Of a stretch of DNA of 13,706 nucleotides, positions 7,101-13,580 are shown one piece after another. Every line of letters begins with the position of its first letter. Within the stretch, counting starts at the first letter, position 1. The translations under genes were made by a program, and so were the position numbers. The notes under the pieces are model-generated. The model was not told the origin of the DNA and ran no database searches. It saw only the letters and a program-made list of their open reading frames with translations. The DNA comes from an uncultured Saprospiraceae bacterium (GTDB taxonomy: Bacteria; Bacteroidota; Bacteroidia; Chitinophagales; Saprospiraceae), in contig CALHBW010000121.1 of the NCBI GenBank assembly GCA_937930625.1, positions 1 to 13,706 on the forward strand. Direction: 5' to 3'.

Positions 7101-8495
7101 ATGAAAAATCTCACTATATTTTTTACCCTGATTTTTACATTAACTGCCCAGAGTATTTTCGCAAATACCCATGATGGCATCAGTCGTATTCAAATAAAAG
7201 GAACGCTTGTTGGTTGTGCGCCCGGAGATAGCATTTATTTGTATCAGTGGTATGGTATTGATATGCGTCAATTGGAGATGACCACATTAACGGAGAAAAA
7301 AGGCATTTCTGATTTCACCTTTAAGCTGAATAATATCCCCGAAGGATTTTACGCTATCGGCACTTCACCGGAGAATACCAAGCCTTTGATACTTGGTACA
7401 GAAGCCAAAGTTACGGTTTCCGGCAATTGCGAATCCATCAAGGCAATGAAGGTGTCGGATTCTCCCGTAAATGAGTATTACCAAGACCTCATGCAAGAAA
7501 ATAGTAATATCAATAATGAGTTCATGCGCTTGCTCAAGCAACTGCGTTCTGCTATGCGGAATCCTAAGTTGAAAATGCACGTTGATAGCCAATTTGCAGT
7601 CTTGGATGACCGTAGAATCGCGCTTTACGAGGAAGCAAAAAAGACCGCCCCTTTTATCGGCAAGTCACAAGCCTTGGTCACTTACCTTAGTTTTGTCAAT
7701 AATCAAGGTGAATACAAAAATGAAGGTGAATATTTTGCAAATGAATACTTTAAATATGTCGATTTTTCGGATAAATCTCTACAATACACACCTGCGCTAC
7801 TCCAACAAATGCAGCCTTACGCCAATACGCTCGCCCAAGTCGGCTTTGACCCTGCAAAACAATGTGAACATGTAGATGGCATTTTAAATAAAACATCAGC
7901 ACATCCTGCTTCGTATCAGGCAGCACTTTTGGGTACGGTTATCGGTTTCTCAAAGGCGAAAAAGGATAAGACGAATTTTGTGAAATATGCTGAATTGTTT
8001 TTAGCTAAATATCCGAATTATGACCCCAAATTCCGTGAGAATTTACAAAAACAAATCAATCGTTCTAAAAGCACCATCGTCGGTGCAATAGCTCCTGAAA
8101 TCAGTCAACAAACGCCCGATGGAAAGACGGCTAAATTGAGTGATTTGCGTGGTAAAGTCGTATTGATTGATTTTTGGGCGAGTTGGTGCGGACCCTGTCG
8201 TCGCGAAAATCCGAAGGTCGTAGCTTTGTATAATAAATATAAAGACCAGGGTTTTGAAGTATTTGGTGTGAGTTTGGATGGCGATAAAAAGCGTTGGGAA
8301 ACTGCGATTAAAAAAGATAAATTGACTTGGACACACGTCAGCGACCTCAAAAAATGGAAAAGTGGTGCCGCCGCCGATTATGGAGTACGCTCTATTCCAA
8401 CTACCATTTTGATTGACCAAGAAGGACGTATTCTGGCGAAAAATTTGAAGGGTGCTGCACTTGAAGCGAAGGTAAAAGCAGCTTTGGGGAAATGA
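7101..8495 (+). CDS. TlpA-like thioredoxin-fold protein with DUF4369-like N-terminus
   Basis: Predicted exported thiol-disulfide protein of 464 residues. Residues 1-21 are a signal peptide (MKNLTIFFTLIFTLTAQ then SIFA). Residues about 30-120 resemble DUF4369 (IKGTLVGCAPGDSIYLYQW), a beta-rich module usual on Bacteroidota TlpA relatives. A helical middle follows. Residues about 330-464 form the thioredoxin domain, with FWASWCGPC holding the active CxxC (Cys363, Cys366) and the cis-Pro in SIPTT (Pro433). Such proteins reduce disulfides in the periplasm, for example during cytochrome c maturation or stress, but the substrate here is unknown. The ATG at 7101 is chosen because the signal peptide starts there; the 41 upstream open codons translate array DNA. 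The stop (8493-8495) lies at the start of another array shared with the convergent hisC-like gene. Confidence 0.9.
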   Translation: MKNLTIFFTLIFTLTAQSIFANTHDGISRIQIKGTLVGCAPGDSIYLYQWYGIDMRQLEMTTLTEKKGISDFTFKLNNIPEGFYAIGTSPENTKPLILGTEAKVTVSGNCESIKAMKVSDSPVNEYYQDLMQENSNINNEFMRLLKQLRSAMRNPKLKMHVDSQFAVLDDRRIALYEEAKKTAPFIGKSQALVTYLSFVNNQGEYKNEGEYFANEYFKYVDFSDKSLQYTPALLQQMQPYANTLAQVGFDPAKQCEHVDGILNKTSAHPASYQAALLGTVIGFSKAKKDKTNFVKYAELFLAKYPNYDPKFRENLQKQINRSKSTIVGAIAPEISQQTPDGKTAKLSDLRGKVVLIDFWASWCGPCRRENPKVVALYNKYKDQGFEVFGVSLDGDKKRWETAIKKDKLTWTHVSDLKKWKSGAAADYGVRSIPTTILIDQEGRILAKNLKGAALEAKVKAALGK

Positions 8496-8512
8496 TGAAA
8501 TAACGATGAATT

Positions 8513-8558
8513 ATAAATGATGAACGATGAACAAATAAAATCATCGTTCATTATTTAT
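8513..8558. terminator. Shared hairpin between convergent genes, built from GATGAAC words
   Basis: Arms at 8513-8530 and 8541-8558 pair at 17 of 18 positions around a 10-base A-rich loop. The word array extends left to the stop codon of the thioredoxin-fold gene at 8493, with GATGAA words. The right arm covers the stop (8541-8543) and last codons of the hisC-like gene. Position between convergent genes suggests a bidirectional transcription end. No clean T-tract follows on either strand, so termination strength is uncertain. Confidence 0.55.
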
Positions 8559-9641
8559 CCTCACCAGACCTCTTAGAAAAGCCTCATTCGCATCACGCTG
8601 CCCGATAGTGACTCTTACACATCCGAGCGCGCCGAAGCTATCAGCGAGACGTACCATGACACCTTCTTGTAGCATCAATTCTTCAAATTCATTTGTAGGC
8701 ATATCGGCTTTGACAAGAATAAAATTGGCTTGGGTTTTCCAATATTTTACACCTAATTTATCTAATTCGTTATATAAAAAATGCTTTTCGCGGTGAATCA
8801 TTTCAACGGTTTGGCGGATAAATTCGTCATCTTCCAAAGCAGCGATAGCTGCTGCCATACTCAGCGAATTAATCATAAAAGGACGACGAAGCCCTTGTAC
8901 ATATTCCGCAATTTGTGGCGTAGAATAAGAGTAACCAATCCGCAAGCCCGCCAAGCCGTAGGCTTTTGAAAAGCTATTGATGCCAATCACATTTTTTCCC
9001 GCCATCACATAGGGCAAAGCCCGCACATAATCCGGCGCATCCACGTACTGAAAATAGACTTCATCATAGACCAATATCACATGGTCAGGCAAACTTTCTA
9101 CAAGTTCATCTATCTGATTTTTAGGTAAATGTGTGCCGGTTGGGTTATTCGGACTGGTCACAAATATCAATCGGGTACGTTCATTAATTGCCGAAAAAAT
9201 ACCTTGCACATCTAAATGAAAATTATCACCGACTAATGGCACATCAACACCCTTCGCACCCGTTTTAGGGATGAAGCCTTTATACGCACTAAAAGCAGGG
9301 CTTGAATAGATACACTCCGTTCCTTCTTCGAGAAATGCGTTGAGGATAATTTCGATATTGGCTACGCCACTGTTTGTTGTTATGAATTGATTAGCAGCTA
9401 ATTGTCCATTATAAAAATTTTCCAACGCCAATCGAAAATGCTTGTCCGTGCGGTCGGGATATTCGGATAAATTGTTGAGGTGTTTTTGTATGGCGGCTAC
9501 CGCTTTTGGAGATGATCCGAGTTGATTTTCATTAGAAGACAGCTTATATATTTTTTTGCCTTCCACCTGAATTTCGTCTTTGGATTTCCCTCCTTTGTAA
9601 GCAATTTTTTGTTGTAGGTATGGTTTGAATGTTATCGGCAT
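8541..9641 (-). CDS. hisC: Histidinol-phosphate aminotransferase-like PLP enzyme
   Basis: Class I/II pyridoxal-phosphate aminotransferase of 366 residues, the usual length for HisC, which converts imidazole acetol phosphate plus glutamate to histidinol phosphate. Visible family features are KLSSNEN (residues 33-39), SPNNPTGT (163-170), the cofactor-pyridine Asp193 in VYDEVYF, the Schiff-base Lys226 in SFSKAYGLAGLRIGY with Arg234, and the carboxylate-binding Arg343 in VRVTIG. The ATG at 9639-9641 fits the family N-terminus. No other his gene is nearby, whereas Bacteroidota hisC usually sits in a his operon. The enzyme may therefore be a HisC paralogue acting on aromatic or other amino acids. 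The last residues (NNER) and stop are encoded by repeat words. It lies 126 bases behind the S8 protease gene on the same strand. Confidence 0.82.
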   Translation of the reverse strand: MPITFKPYLQQKIAYKGGKSKDEIQVEGKKIYKLSSNENQLGSSPKAVAAIQKHLNNLSEYPDRTDKHFRLALENFYNGQLAANQFITTNSGVANIEIILNAFLEEGTECIYSSPAFSAYKGFIPKTGAKGVDVPLVGDNFHLDVQGIFSAINERTRLIFVTSPNNPTGTHLPKNQIDELVESLPDHVILVYDEVYFQYVDAPDYVRALPYVMAGKNVIGINSFSKAYGLAGLRIGYSYSTPQIAEYVQGLRRPFMINSLSMAAAIAALEDDEFIRQTVEMIHREKHFLYNELDKLGVKYWKTQANFILVKADMPTNEFEELMLQEGVMVRLADSFGALGCVRVTIGQRDANEAFLRGLVRINNER

Positions 9642-9647
9642 AAAAGC

Positions 9648-9680
9648 AATGAGTGAATGAGCGAATTTTGAATGAGTGAA
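9648..9680. repeat. AATGAGTG array at the hisC-like start
   Basis: Reading plus: AATGAGTG, AATGAGCG, AATTTTG, AATGAGTG, ending six bases from the hisC-like ATG. The 8-mer with an interleaved AATTTTG heptamer recurs near 6957 and, with AATTGTG, near 11524. This word family therefore occurs upstream of three starts in this window. Confidence 0.75.
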
Positions 9681-9685
9681 TAGTT

Positions 9686-9770
9686 ATAATGCTACAATGC
9701 GTCAATGCGATAATGCTACAATGTTTTCTTTATTATCGCATTGCCGCATTATCGCATTGTAGCATTGTCA
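9686..9770. repeat. AATGCTAC/AATGCG foldback array at the S8 protease stop
   Basis: The left arm (about 9686-9725) is made of 8-mers AATGCTAC, AATGCGTC, AATGCGAT, AATGCTAC. The right arm (about 9731-9770) is the reverse complement of the same words and merges with the TGA stop of the S8 protease gene (9768-9770). It directly adjoins a different word family at 9648-9680. It may serve as the 3' end structure of the protease transcript, though no T-tract follows. Confidence 0.8.
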
Positions 9771-11516
9771 CTTGACTACTTTTCCATGTTCAATTTCTTC
9801 ATCCCATTCTACTTCATAGAAATATACGCCACGAGCCAATGTAGCTGTATTTATTACATGTCTTACAACGGATTGTACATTTTCCTGCATCATTAATTGA
9901 CCATTCGCATTATACAGTCGAATAGTCGCTTCCTGCACAGTTCCCGGAAATTCGATACGCAGATTGTCCGCAAAAGGATTTGGGTAAACAAAAATGGATG
10001 TCTGAGTCGTCAAGTCATCTGTATTGGTGATGCCCAACGCGAGATTGACCGCAGCGAGGGCGTTAATTCTACCATAGCCGTAGGTATTATTTGGGATATT
10101 GGTGCCGGGGATGCCGCCACAATTTTCGTCTGTGAATTTTGCTACTGCCGACTGTTCAAGAATGTCTTCAATCTCTTCCACTTGTCCGGCGAGTTCGGGC
10201 TTGGCAGAGATAAGTAAAGCAACTACACCCGCTACGTGCGGACCTGCCATACTCGTACCGCTAAATGCCGCATAACCATCACCCAGAACACTCGAACGCA
10301 CACTTGTACCCGGCGCGCTGATATTGGGTTTGAGGCGTCCACTGCCATCTGCTTCCACAGGTCCTCGACTGCTAAATCCGGCGATAGTATCATTGGGACG
10401 CGTCGCACCGACTGAAAAGCTATTTTCGTACATCGCAGCAGGCGTACTTACTGTACCGCACTGATTTCCTGAATTTCCGGCAGAAACTACGACTACGATT
10501 CCGGCACTTTTGACATTATTGACGACCTCTTCCATCACCTCAAAATTACTCGAATTGCAACCTTCTATCTCCGGGCAAGACCATGAATTGGCAAATACAT
10601 GCGGTGCTTTTGTCGGGTCGGGATTTTCGCCGTTCAAATCCGTTGGCGCCATAAACCACTCGAAACATTCAATGTAAGTCGCGGGTGTTCCCCAGCCCTC
10701 TTCCATATTTCGGCAAGCTATCCATCGTGCTGCGGGGGCTACGCCGATTTGATTACCTGCACCATCGTCGCCCACCATCGTACCCATCGTATGCGTACCG
10801 TGTGTGTGGTCATCACAAGGAAAATCAACGTCGAAACCACAGGGATTTCCCTCGTTGGTGTTTGGATTTTCTTCGTGAATAGCATCGTGCCAATTATAAT
10901 TATGGTCAGCAGTCATGCCATCCCAACCACGATATTTATTGAGGAGTGCAGGATGCTCCCAATCGTAGCCCGTATCTTGTCCACCAATAACAACGCCTTC
11001 TCCCTGATAGCCCATTGCCCATACATCATTGGCTTTTATCATTTGTATGCCCCATTCTACTGCGTTATTTTTTGTATTGTCTATCTCAAAATCCATTTCT
11101 ACAGGAGCTTCCATTTGAATATTCGGATTGGCAATAATGGATTGTACATCAGTGCGTTGTGCCAACATTTGTACGACATTCAAATCGCCTTTCGCCCATA
11201 GCGCATTGATGACCCAATAAGAGCGATATTCCGCGCCTTGTGTCTCTAATTCGGCGACAACATCAGCCTGTGACGCGCTCGCCAATTCGCGCAAGCGCGT
11301 ATATACGTATTGTCCTTTTTCGTCTTTGGTGGTCAATGTTTTTGCTGCTGAAATGTCGCTTTGCTGATTCATGTAAATCAAGAAATCTATCGTACCGCCA
11401 TTCTCTACGACAGCCAAAATTTCGTCATCCACTTTGGTGCGCCAATCTTCTCCGCTTGTCCATGACATTGCAATTAGGGTGAGGGTTGTGAGTGCCAGTA
11501 AAAGTATTTTTTGCAT
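9768..11516 (-). CDS. Secreted subtilisin-like S8 protease with T9SS sorting domain
   Basis: Predicted 582-residue secreted serine protease. Residues 1-20 are a signal peptide. Residues about 30-135 look like an inhibitor I9-type propeptide that folds and then blocks the catalytic domain. The S8 domain spans about 150-495, with catalytic Asp181 (GQDTGYDW), His239 (HGTHTMG), Ser422 (FSGTSMAGPH) and oxyanion Asn348 (SAGNSGN). Residues about 508-582 form a T9SS C-terminal sorting domain (YPNPFADNLRI, LARGVYFYEV), which directs export across the outer membrane and is then removed. The frame is open 25 codons further upstream, but that part is translated AATGAGTG repeat (THSQFTHSQ); the ATG at 11514-11516 begins the signal peptide. 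The substrate is unknown; extracellular protein degradation is likely. It sits between the hisC-like gene and the methyltransferase gene, same strand. Confidence 0.94.
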   Translation of the reverse strand: MQKILLLALTTLTLIAMSWTSGEDWRTKVDDEILAVVENGGTIDFLIYMNQQSDISAAKTLTTKDEKGQYVYTRLRELASASQADVVAELETQGAEYRSYWVINALWAKGDLNVVQMLAQRTDVQSIIANPNIQMEAPVEMDFEIDNTKNNAVEWGIQMIKANDVWAMGYQGEGVVIGGQDTGYDWEHPALLNKYRGWDGMTADHNYNWHDAIHEENPNTNEGNPCGFDVDFPCDDHTHGTHTMGTMVGDDGAGNQIGVAPAARWIACRNMEEGWGTPATYIECFEWFMAPTDLNGENPDPTKAPHVFANSWSCPEIEGCNSSNFEVMEEVVNNVKSAGIVVVVSAGNSGNQCGTVSTPAAMYENSFSVGATRPNDTIAGFSSRGPVEADGSGRLKPNISAPGTSVRSSVLGDGYAAFSGTSMAGPHVAGVVALLISAKPELAGQVEEIEDILEQSAVAKFTDENCGGIPGTNIPNNTYGYGRINALAAVNLALGITNTDDLTTQTSIFVYPNPFADNLRIEFPGTVQEATIRLYNANGQLMMQENVQSVVRHVINTATLARGVYFYEVEWDEEIEHGKVVK

Positions 11517-11522
11517 AATTTT

Positions 11523-11619
11523 CAATGAGTGAATGAGTGAATGAGTGAATTGTGAATGAGTGAATTGTGAATGAGTGAATGAGTCAATCAAAAATCAAAA
11601 ATCACTCAATCAAAAATCA
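11523..11619. repeat. AATGAGTG tandem array between methyltransferase and protease genes
   Basis: Five copies of AATGAGTG and two of AATTGTG run in tandem across 11524-11587, followed by AATCAAAA words to 11619. The array overlaps the TGA stop of the methyltransferase gene (11617-11619) and ends seven bases before the protease ATG. It is mainly direct repeats; on the minus strand GATTGAGTGA words near the stop face CATTCACT words near the start, so only a partial foldback is possible. Confidence 0.85.
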
Positions 11620-12354
11620 TTTAATTTGTCCTTCCGAAACACAGGTCACGCCCCACAGTTTATTTATTTTTCGGAAATTCATTTCAAAAATATTAATGTA
11701 TTTTAATAAGAAATTCACGGGAGCAGGGGCAGGTTTCATGTCCGAACTTTCGGGAGATTCATCTGTTTTGCCGCCACCTTTGATACGTCGCACAAGCCAC
11801 ACTAATGGGAATATCCATCCGTAGATGTAGTAGTGACTTTCGATTTTACAATGCCTCTTATCCAGTAATTTTCGTAAAACAGGAAGCGTATATCTCCTAT
11901 AATGACCCAAAAACACATCATGTCCCGACCATAAGCTCATAAATGCCGGGACAGTAATAAAATAATGAGCATTTTCGCCAAGCCTGTTGCGAATATCTTG
12001 CAAAATTGCGTAGTCATCTTCAATATGTTCCAAAACATCCATCATCACCACCACACAATCGCTAATGCCTTCTGGTATGTAGTGCATTTTTCGGATATTT
12101 GAGCCTTTAGTGGCTGCCATTTCTTCTTCTGTATAGCCAATATCTACCAATAAAACCTCTTTGACCGCTTCGGGAAATGCTTCCAATAATTCAATCGCAA
12201 AAAAGCCCGACCCCGAACCAAAATCAATAACTGTCAAGGGTTTTCCCTGCTCTTTCGTCAGCTTTCTAAAATAACGAAACAAAGGTACTTTCTTCGATTG
12301 ATAGTACCAATGTACTTTGGGGTCAACTCCATTTTCTAATTCTTTTAAATCCAT
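11617..12354 (-). CDS. Class I SAM-dependent methyltransferase
   Basis: Predicted 245-residue methyltransferase with a Rossmann fold. Motif I is DFGSGSG (residues 44-50), the acidic end of strand 2 is VDIG (Asp71), and VVMMDVLEHIEDD (102-114) matches motif IV/post-motif of the Methyltransf_11/23 groups. SGHDVFLGHYRRYT (143-156) is typical of Bacteroidota relatives often found near glycan genes. A hydrophobic stretch, YYIYGWIFPLVWLVRR (175-190), followed by Arg/Lys could lie against the membrane. The substrate is not evident; lipid or glycan precursors are possible. The ATG at 12352-12354 directly follows the 8-mer array; no Shine-Dalgarno is seen. It lies downstream of the rhomboid gene by 74 bases on the same strand, so co-transcription is possible. 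Confidence 0.85.
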   Translation of the reverse strand: MDLKELENGVDPKVHWYYQSKKVPLFRYFRKLTKEQGKPLTVIDFGSGSGFFAIELLEAFPEAVKEVLLVDIGYTEEEMAATKGSNIRKMHYIPEGISDCVVVMMDVLEHIEDDYAILQDIRNRLGENAHYFITVPAFMSLWSGHDVFLGHYRRYTLPVLRKLLDKRHCKIESHYYIYGWIFPLVWLVRRIKGGGKTDESPESSDMKPAPAPVNFLLKYINIFEMNFRKINKLWGVTCVSEGQIK

Positions 12355-12428
12355 GTGTTGACGAGTTGTCGTGTTGTCGTGTTGACGAGTTGTTGTCCAT
12401 CGTTTTTTGAACTTGATACTTGTACTTA
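12355..12428. repeat. AACTCGTC/AACACGAC array between rhomboid and methyltransferase genes
   Basis: On the minus strand 12391-12360 reads four perfect-phase 8-mers, AACTCGTC, AACACGAC, AACACGAC, AACTCGTC, then AACAC touching the methyltransferase ATG. Nearer the rhomboid stop (12429-12431), shorter words AAGTAC, AAGTATC and AAGTTC follow one another. Unlike most junctions here, both halves point the same way and no strong hairpin forms. Confidence 0.8.
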
Positions 12429-13154
12429 CTACGTCCGTGTCGTGTACCAGTCCGGCGGTTGAATCCCGTCGGTTGGATGACCGCTTTTGTCGTATCGTTT
12501 TCTGTCAAAGGTATCGCGGGGCAGAAAGTAGGTTTTGGCTTCATAAGAAACGTTTTGTTGGCGTTGAATTTCGCGGAGTTCGTCCTTATACCAGAAAGAG
12601 GCGAAGATACCTGAAATTGCGCCAAATAAATGTCCTTCCCACGAAATTCCCGGTTGATCGGGCAAAACACCGAGAAATAAACTCCCATACATCATCAATA
12701 CAATCAGCGATAAGACAAGTGACGTTCTATTTTTGAGAAAAATGCCATTCCAAAACAAAAAAGCCACTAAACCATACACCACACCACTCGCCCCGATATG
12801 ATATACAGGTCTGCCAAATATCCATACCATAAAACCTGTCAAAATGTATATCATTCCGATGGCAGGAATCGCTACACGTCGATAAAAATAAATCGTCGTG
12901 ACCCCTAATAAGAGCAAAGGTACACTATTAGAAAGTAAATGCGGGAAATCTCCATGTACTAGCGGACCTGTAATCACCCCTTGTAAGCCATATGGTTCCA
13001 TTGGATAAATACCCCAATTTCGCAGTCGTAAACCAAATACCACTTTTGCGATGTGTATTAACCACAATAAAGACACAAAAAACACAGGCAAAATCAAGCT
13101 TTCTCGGAAAGCCTGACGTTCATTTGATTCATTAAGTGATAAGTGATTTTCCAT
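12429..13154 (-). CDS. Rhomboid-family intramembrane serine protease
   Basis: Predicted 241-residue polytopic membrane protease that cleaves within or near transmembrane segments of client proteins. About six membrane segments are visible between residues 20 and 190. The nucleophile is Ser123 in GASGVVYG, the catalytic His is His175 in EGHLFGAISG, and the oxyanion-side H-x4-H-x3-N is HGDFPHLLSN (residues 67-76). All key residues are present, so it is likely active. A basic hydrophilic tail of about 45 residues follows the last membrane segment and faces the cytoplasm or is disordered. The frame is open ten codons upstream to a TTG, but the ATG at 13152-13154 is the better start. It is divergent from pckA; a possible promoter is at 13220-13227. 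Client proteins cannot be inferred. Confidence 0.92.
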   Translation of the reverse strand: MENHLSLNESNERQAFRESLILPVFFVSLLWLIHIAKVVFGLRLRNWGIYPMEPYGLQGVITGPLVHGDFPHLLSNSVPLLLLGVTTIYFYRRVAIPAIGMIYILTGFMVWIFGRPVYHIGASGVVYGLVAFLFWNGIFLKNRTSLVLSLIVLMMYGSLFLGVLPDQPGISWEGHLFGAISGIFASFWYKDELREIQRQQNVSYEAKTYFLPRDTFDRKRYDKSGHPTDGIQPPDWYTTRT

Positions 13155-13170
13155 TAAAAATATGATTATA

Positions 13171-13306
13171 GCGAATTTTCGCAATTTTTTTTACATTTTT
13201 TTATATCTTTTTACGAGAAAAAAATAGGTAAAATTACACTTCATTCTACCTTATTTATCAGGCAGTTAGAAACTTAGCGTAAAAAATACAATAAGCGAAT
13301 ATTCGC
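13171..13306. promoter_or_regulatory. Pair of GCGAA(A/T)TTCGC-type palindromes
   Basis: GCGAATATTCGC at 13295-13306 is a perfect 12-base palindrome. GCGAATTTTCGC at 13171-13182 is the same with one central change. They flank the presumed rhomboid promoter, one upstream and one about 17 bases before the ATG. Two near-identical palindromes in one promoter region suggest binding sites for a dimeric regulator; no regulator gene is in the window. Confidence 0.35.
13220..13227 (-). promoter_or_regulatory. Possible rhomboid promoter box
   Basis: The minus strand reads ATTTTACCTATTTTTT. The TTTTACCTAT part is identical to the sequence leading into the pckA -7 box, and TATTTTTT departs from TAnnTTTG at the last base. 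The leader to the ATG at 13154 would be about 60 bases. Confidence 0.3.
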
Positions 13307-13360
13307 CAAAAATGACATTGCACTGATAATCCGAAGCAAGCAATGAAAGCCTATTTTACC

Positions 13361-13368
13361 TATCTTTG
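13361..13368 (+). promoter_or_regulatory. Bacteroidota -7 box for pckA
   Basis: TATCTTTG matches TAnnTTTG exactly and equals the box in front of the substrate-binding lipoprotein gene. A -33 TTG is not evident. It predicts a leader of about 205 bases carrying the AAATTCC foldback array. Confidence 0.5.
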
Positions 13369-13427
13369 TCGCTTTCTATCCGTCTAAACTGAAAATTGAC
13401 TTGAGTATTACTTTATTATTTTGAAGC

Positions 13428-13552
13428 AAAAATACATTTTAAATCAAGTTTGCGCTTGAATAAATCTCAAATTCCAAATTCCAAATTCCAACAACGAATG
13501 TGTGTAAAAATACATTTTAATTGGAATTTAGAATTTGGAATTTGGAATTTCA
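13428..13552. repeat. AAATTCC foldback array plus 15-base direct repeat upstream of pckA
   Basis: Three AAATTCC heptamers at 13469-13491 face GGAATTT heptamers at 13521-13550; about 20 bases pair directly, and the right arm has one extra, slightly altered heptamer. AAAAATACATTTTAA occurs exactly twice, at 13428-13442 and 13506-13520, the second copy lying in the loop. The array ends about 30 bases before the pckA ATG. Confidence 0.85.
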
Positions 13553-13580
13553 TCTGCCTTTGGCAAAAGTCAAAACAAAT

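Larger units (their letters stand above)
13155..13580. other. Divergent intergenic region between rhomboid and pckA
   Basis: No gene is present in these 426 bases. It contains an 11-base inverted repeat (13224-13234 and 13353-13363) placing the same TTTTACCTAT sequence ahead of each gene. It also contains two GCGAA-type palindromes (13171-13182, 13295-13306), a -7 box for pckA, a 15-base direct repeat and an AAATTCC foldback array. The remainder is AT-rich and unremarkable. Confidence 0.7.

Noticed and set aside
10599..11201. 200-codon plus-strand open frame opposite the S8 protease
   Set aside because: It is antisense to a gene with a complete catalytic triad and shows no recognisable domain; its composition is that of a shadow frame.
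9648..11619. CRISPR-like arrays among the short repeats
   Set aside because: The units are 7-8 bases in direct contiguity without unique spacers, and no cas gene is present.
12323..12688. 121-codon minus-strand open frame overlapping the rhomboid 3' end and the array
   Set aside because: It overlaps the rhomboid tail in another frame and its C-terminal half merely translates repeat words.
4893..13154. A protease operon or maturation system made by SppA, S8 protease and rhomboid
   Set aside because: sppA is separated by two genes of other function on differing strands, and nothing links the substrates; co-location may be chance.
13155..13184. TTG at 13182-13184 as start of the rhomboid gene
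   Set aside because: The ATG ten codons later has the normal start codon and adequate N-terminus; the extension overlaps a palindrome.
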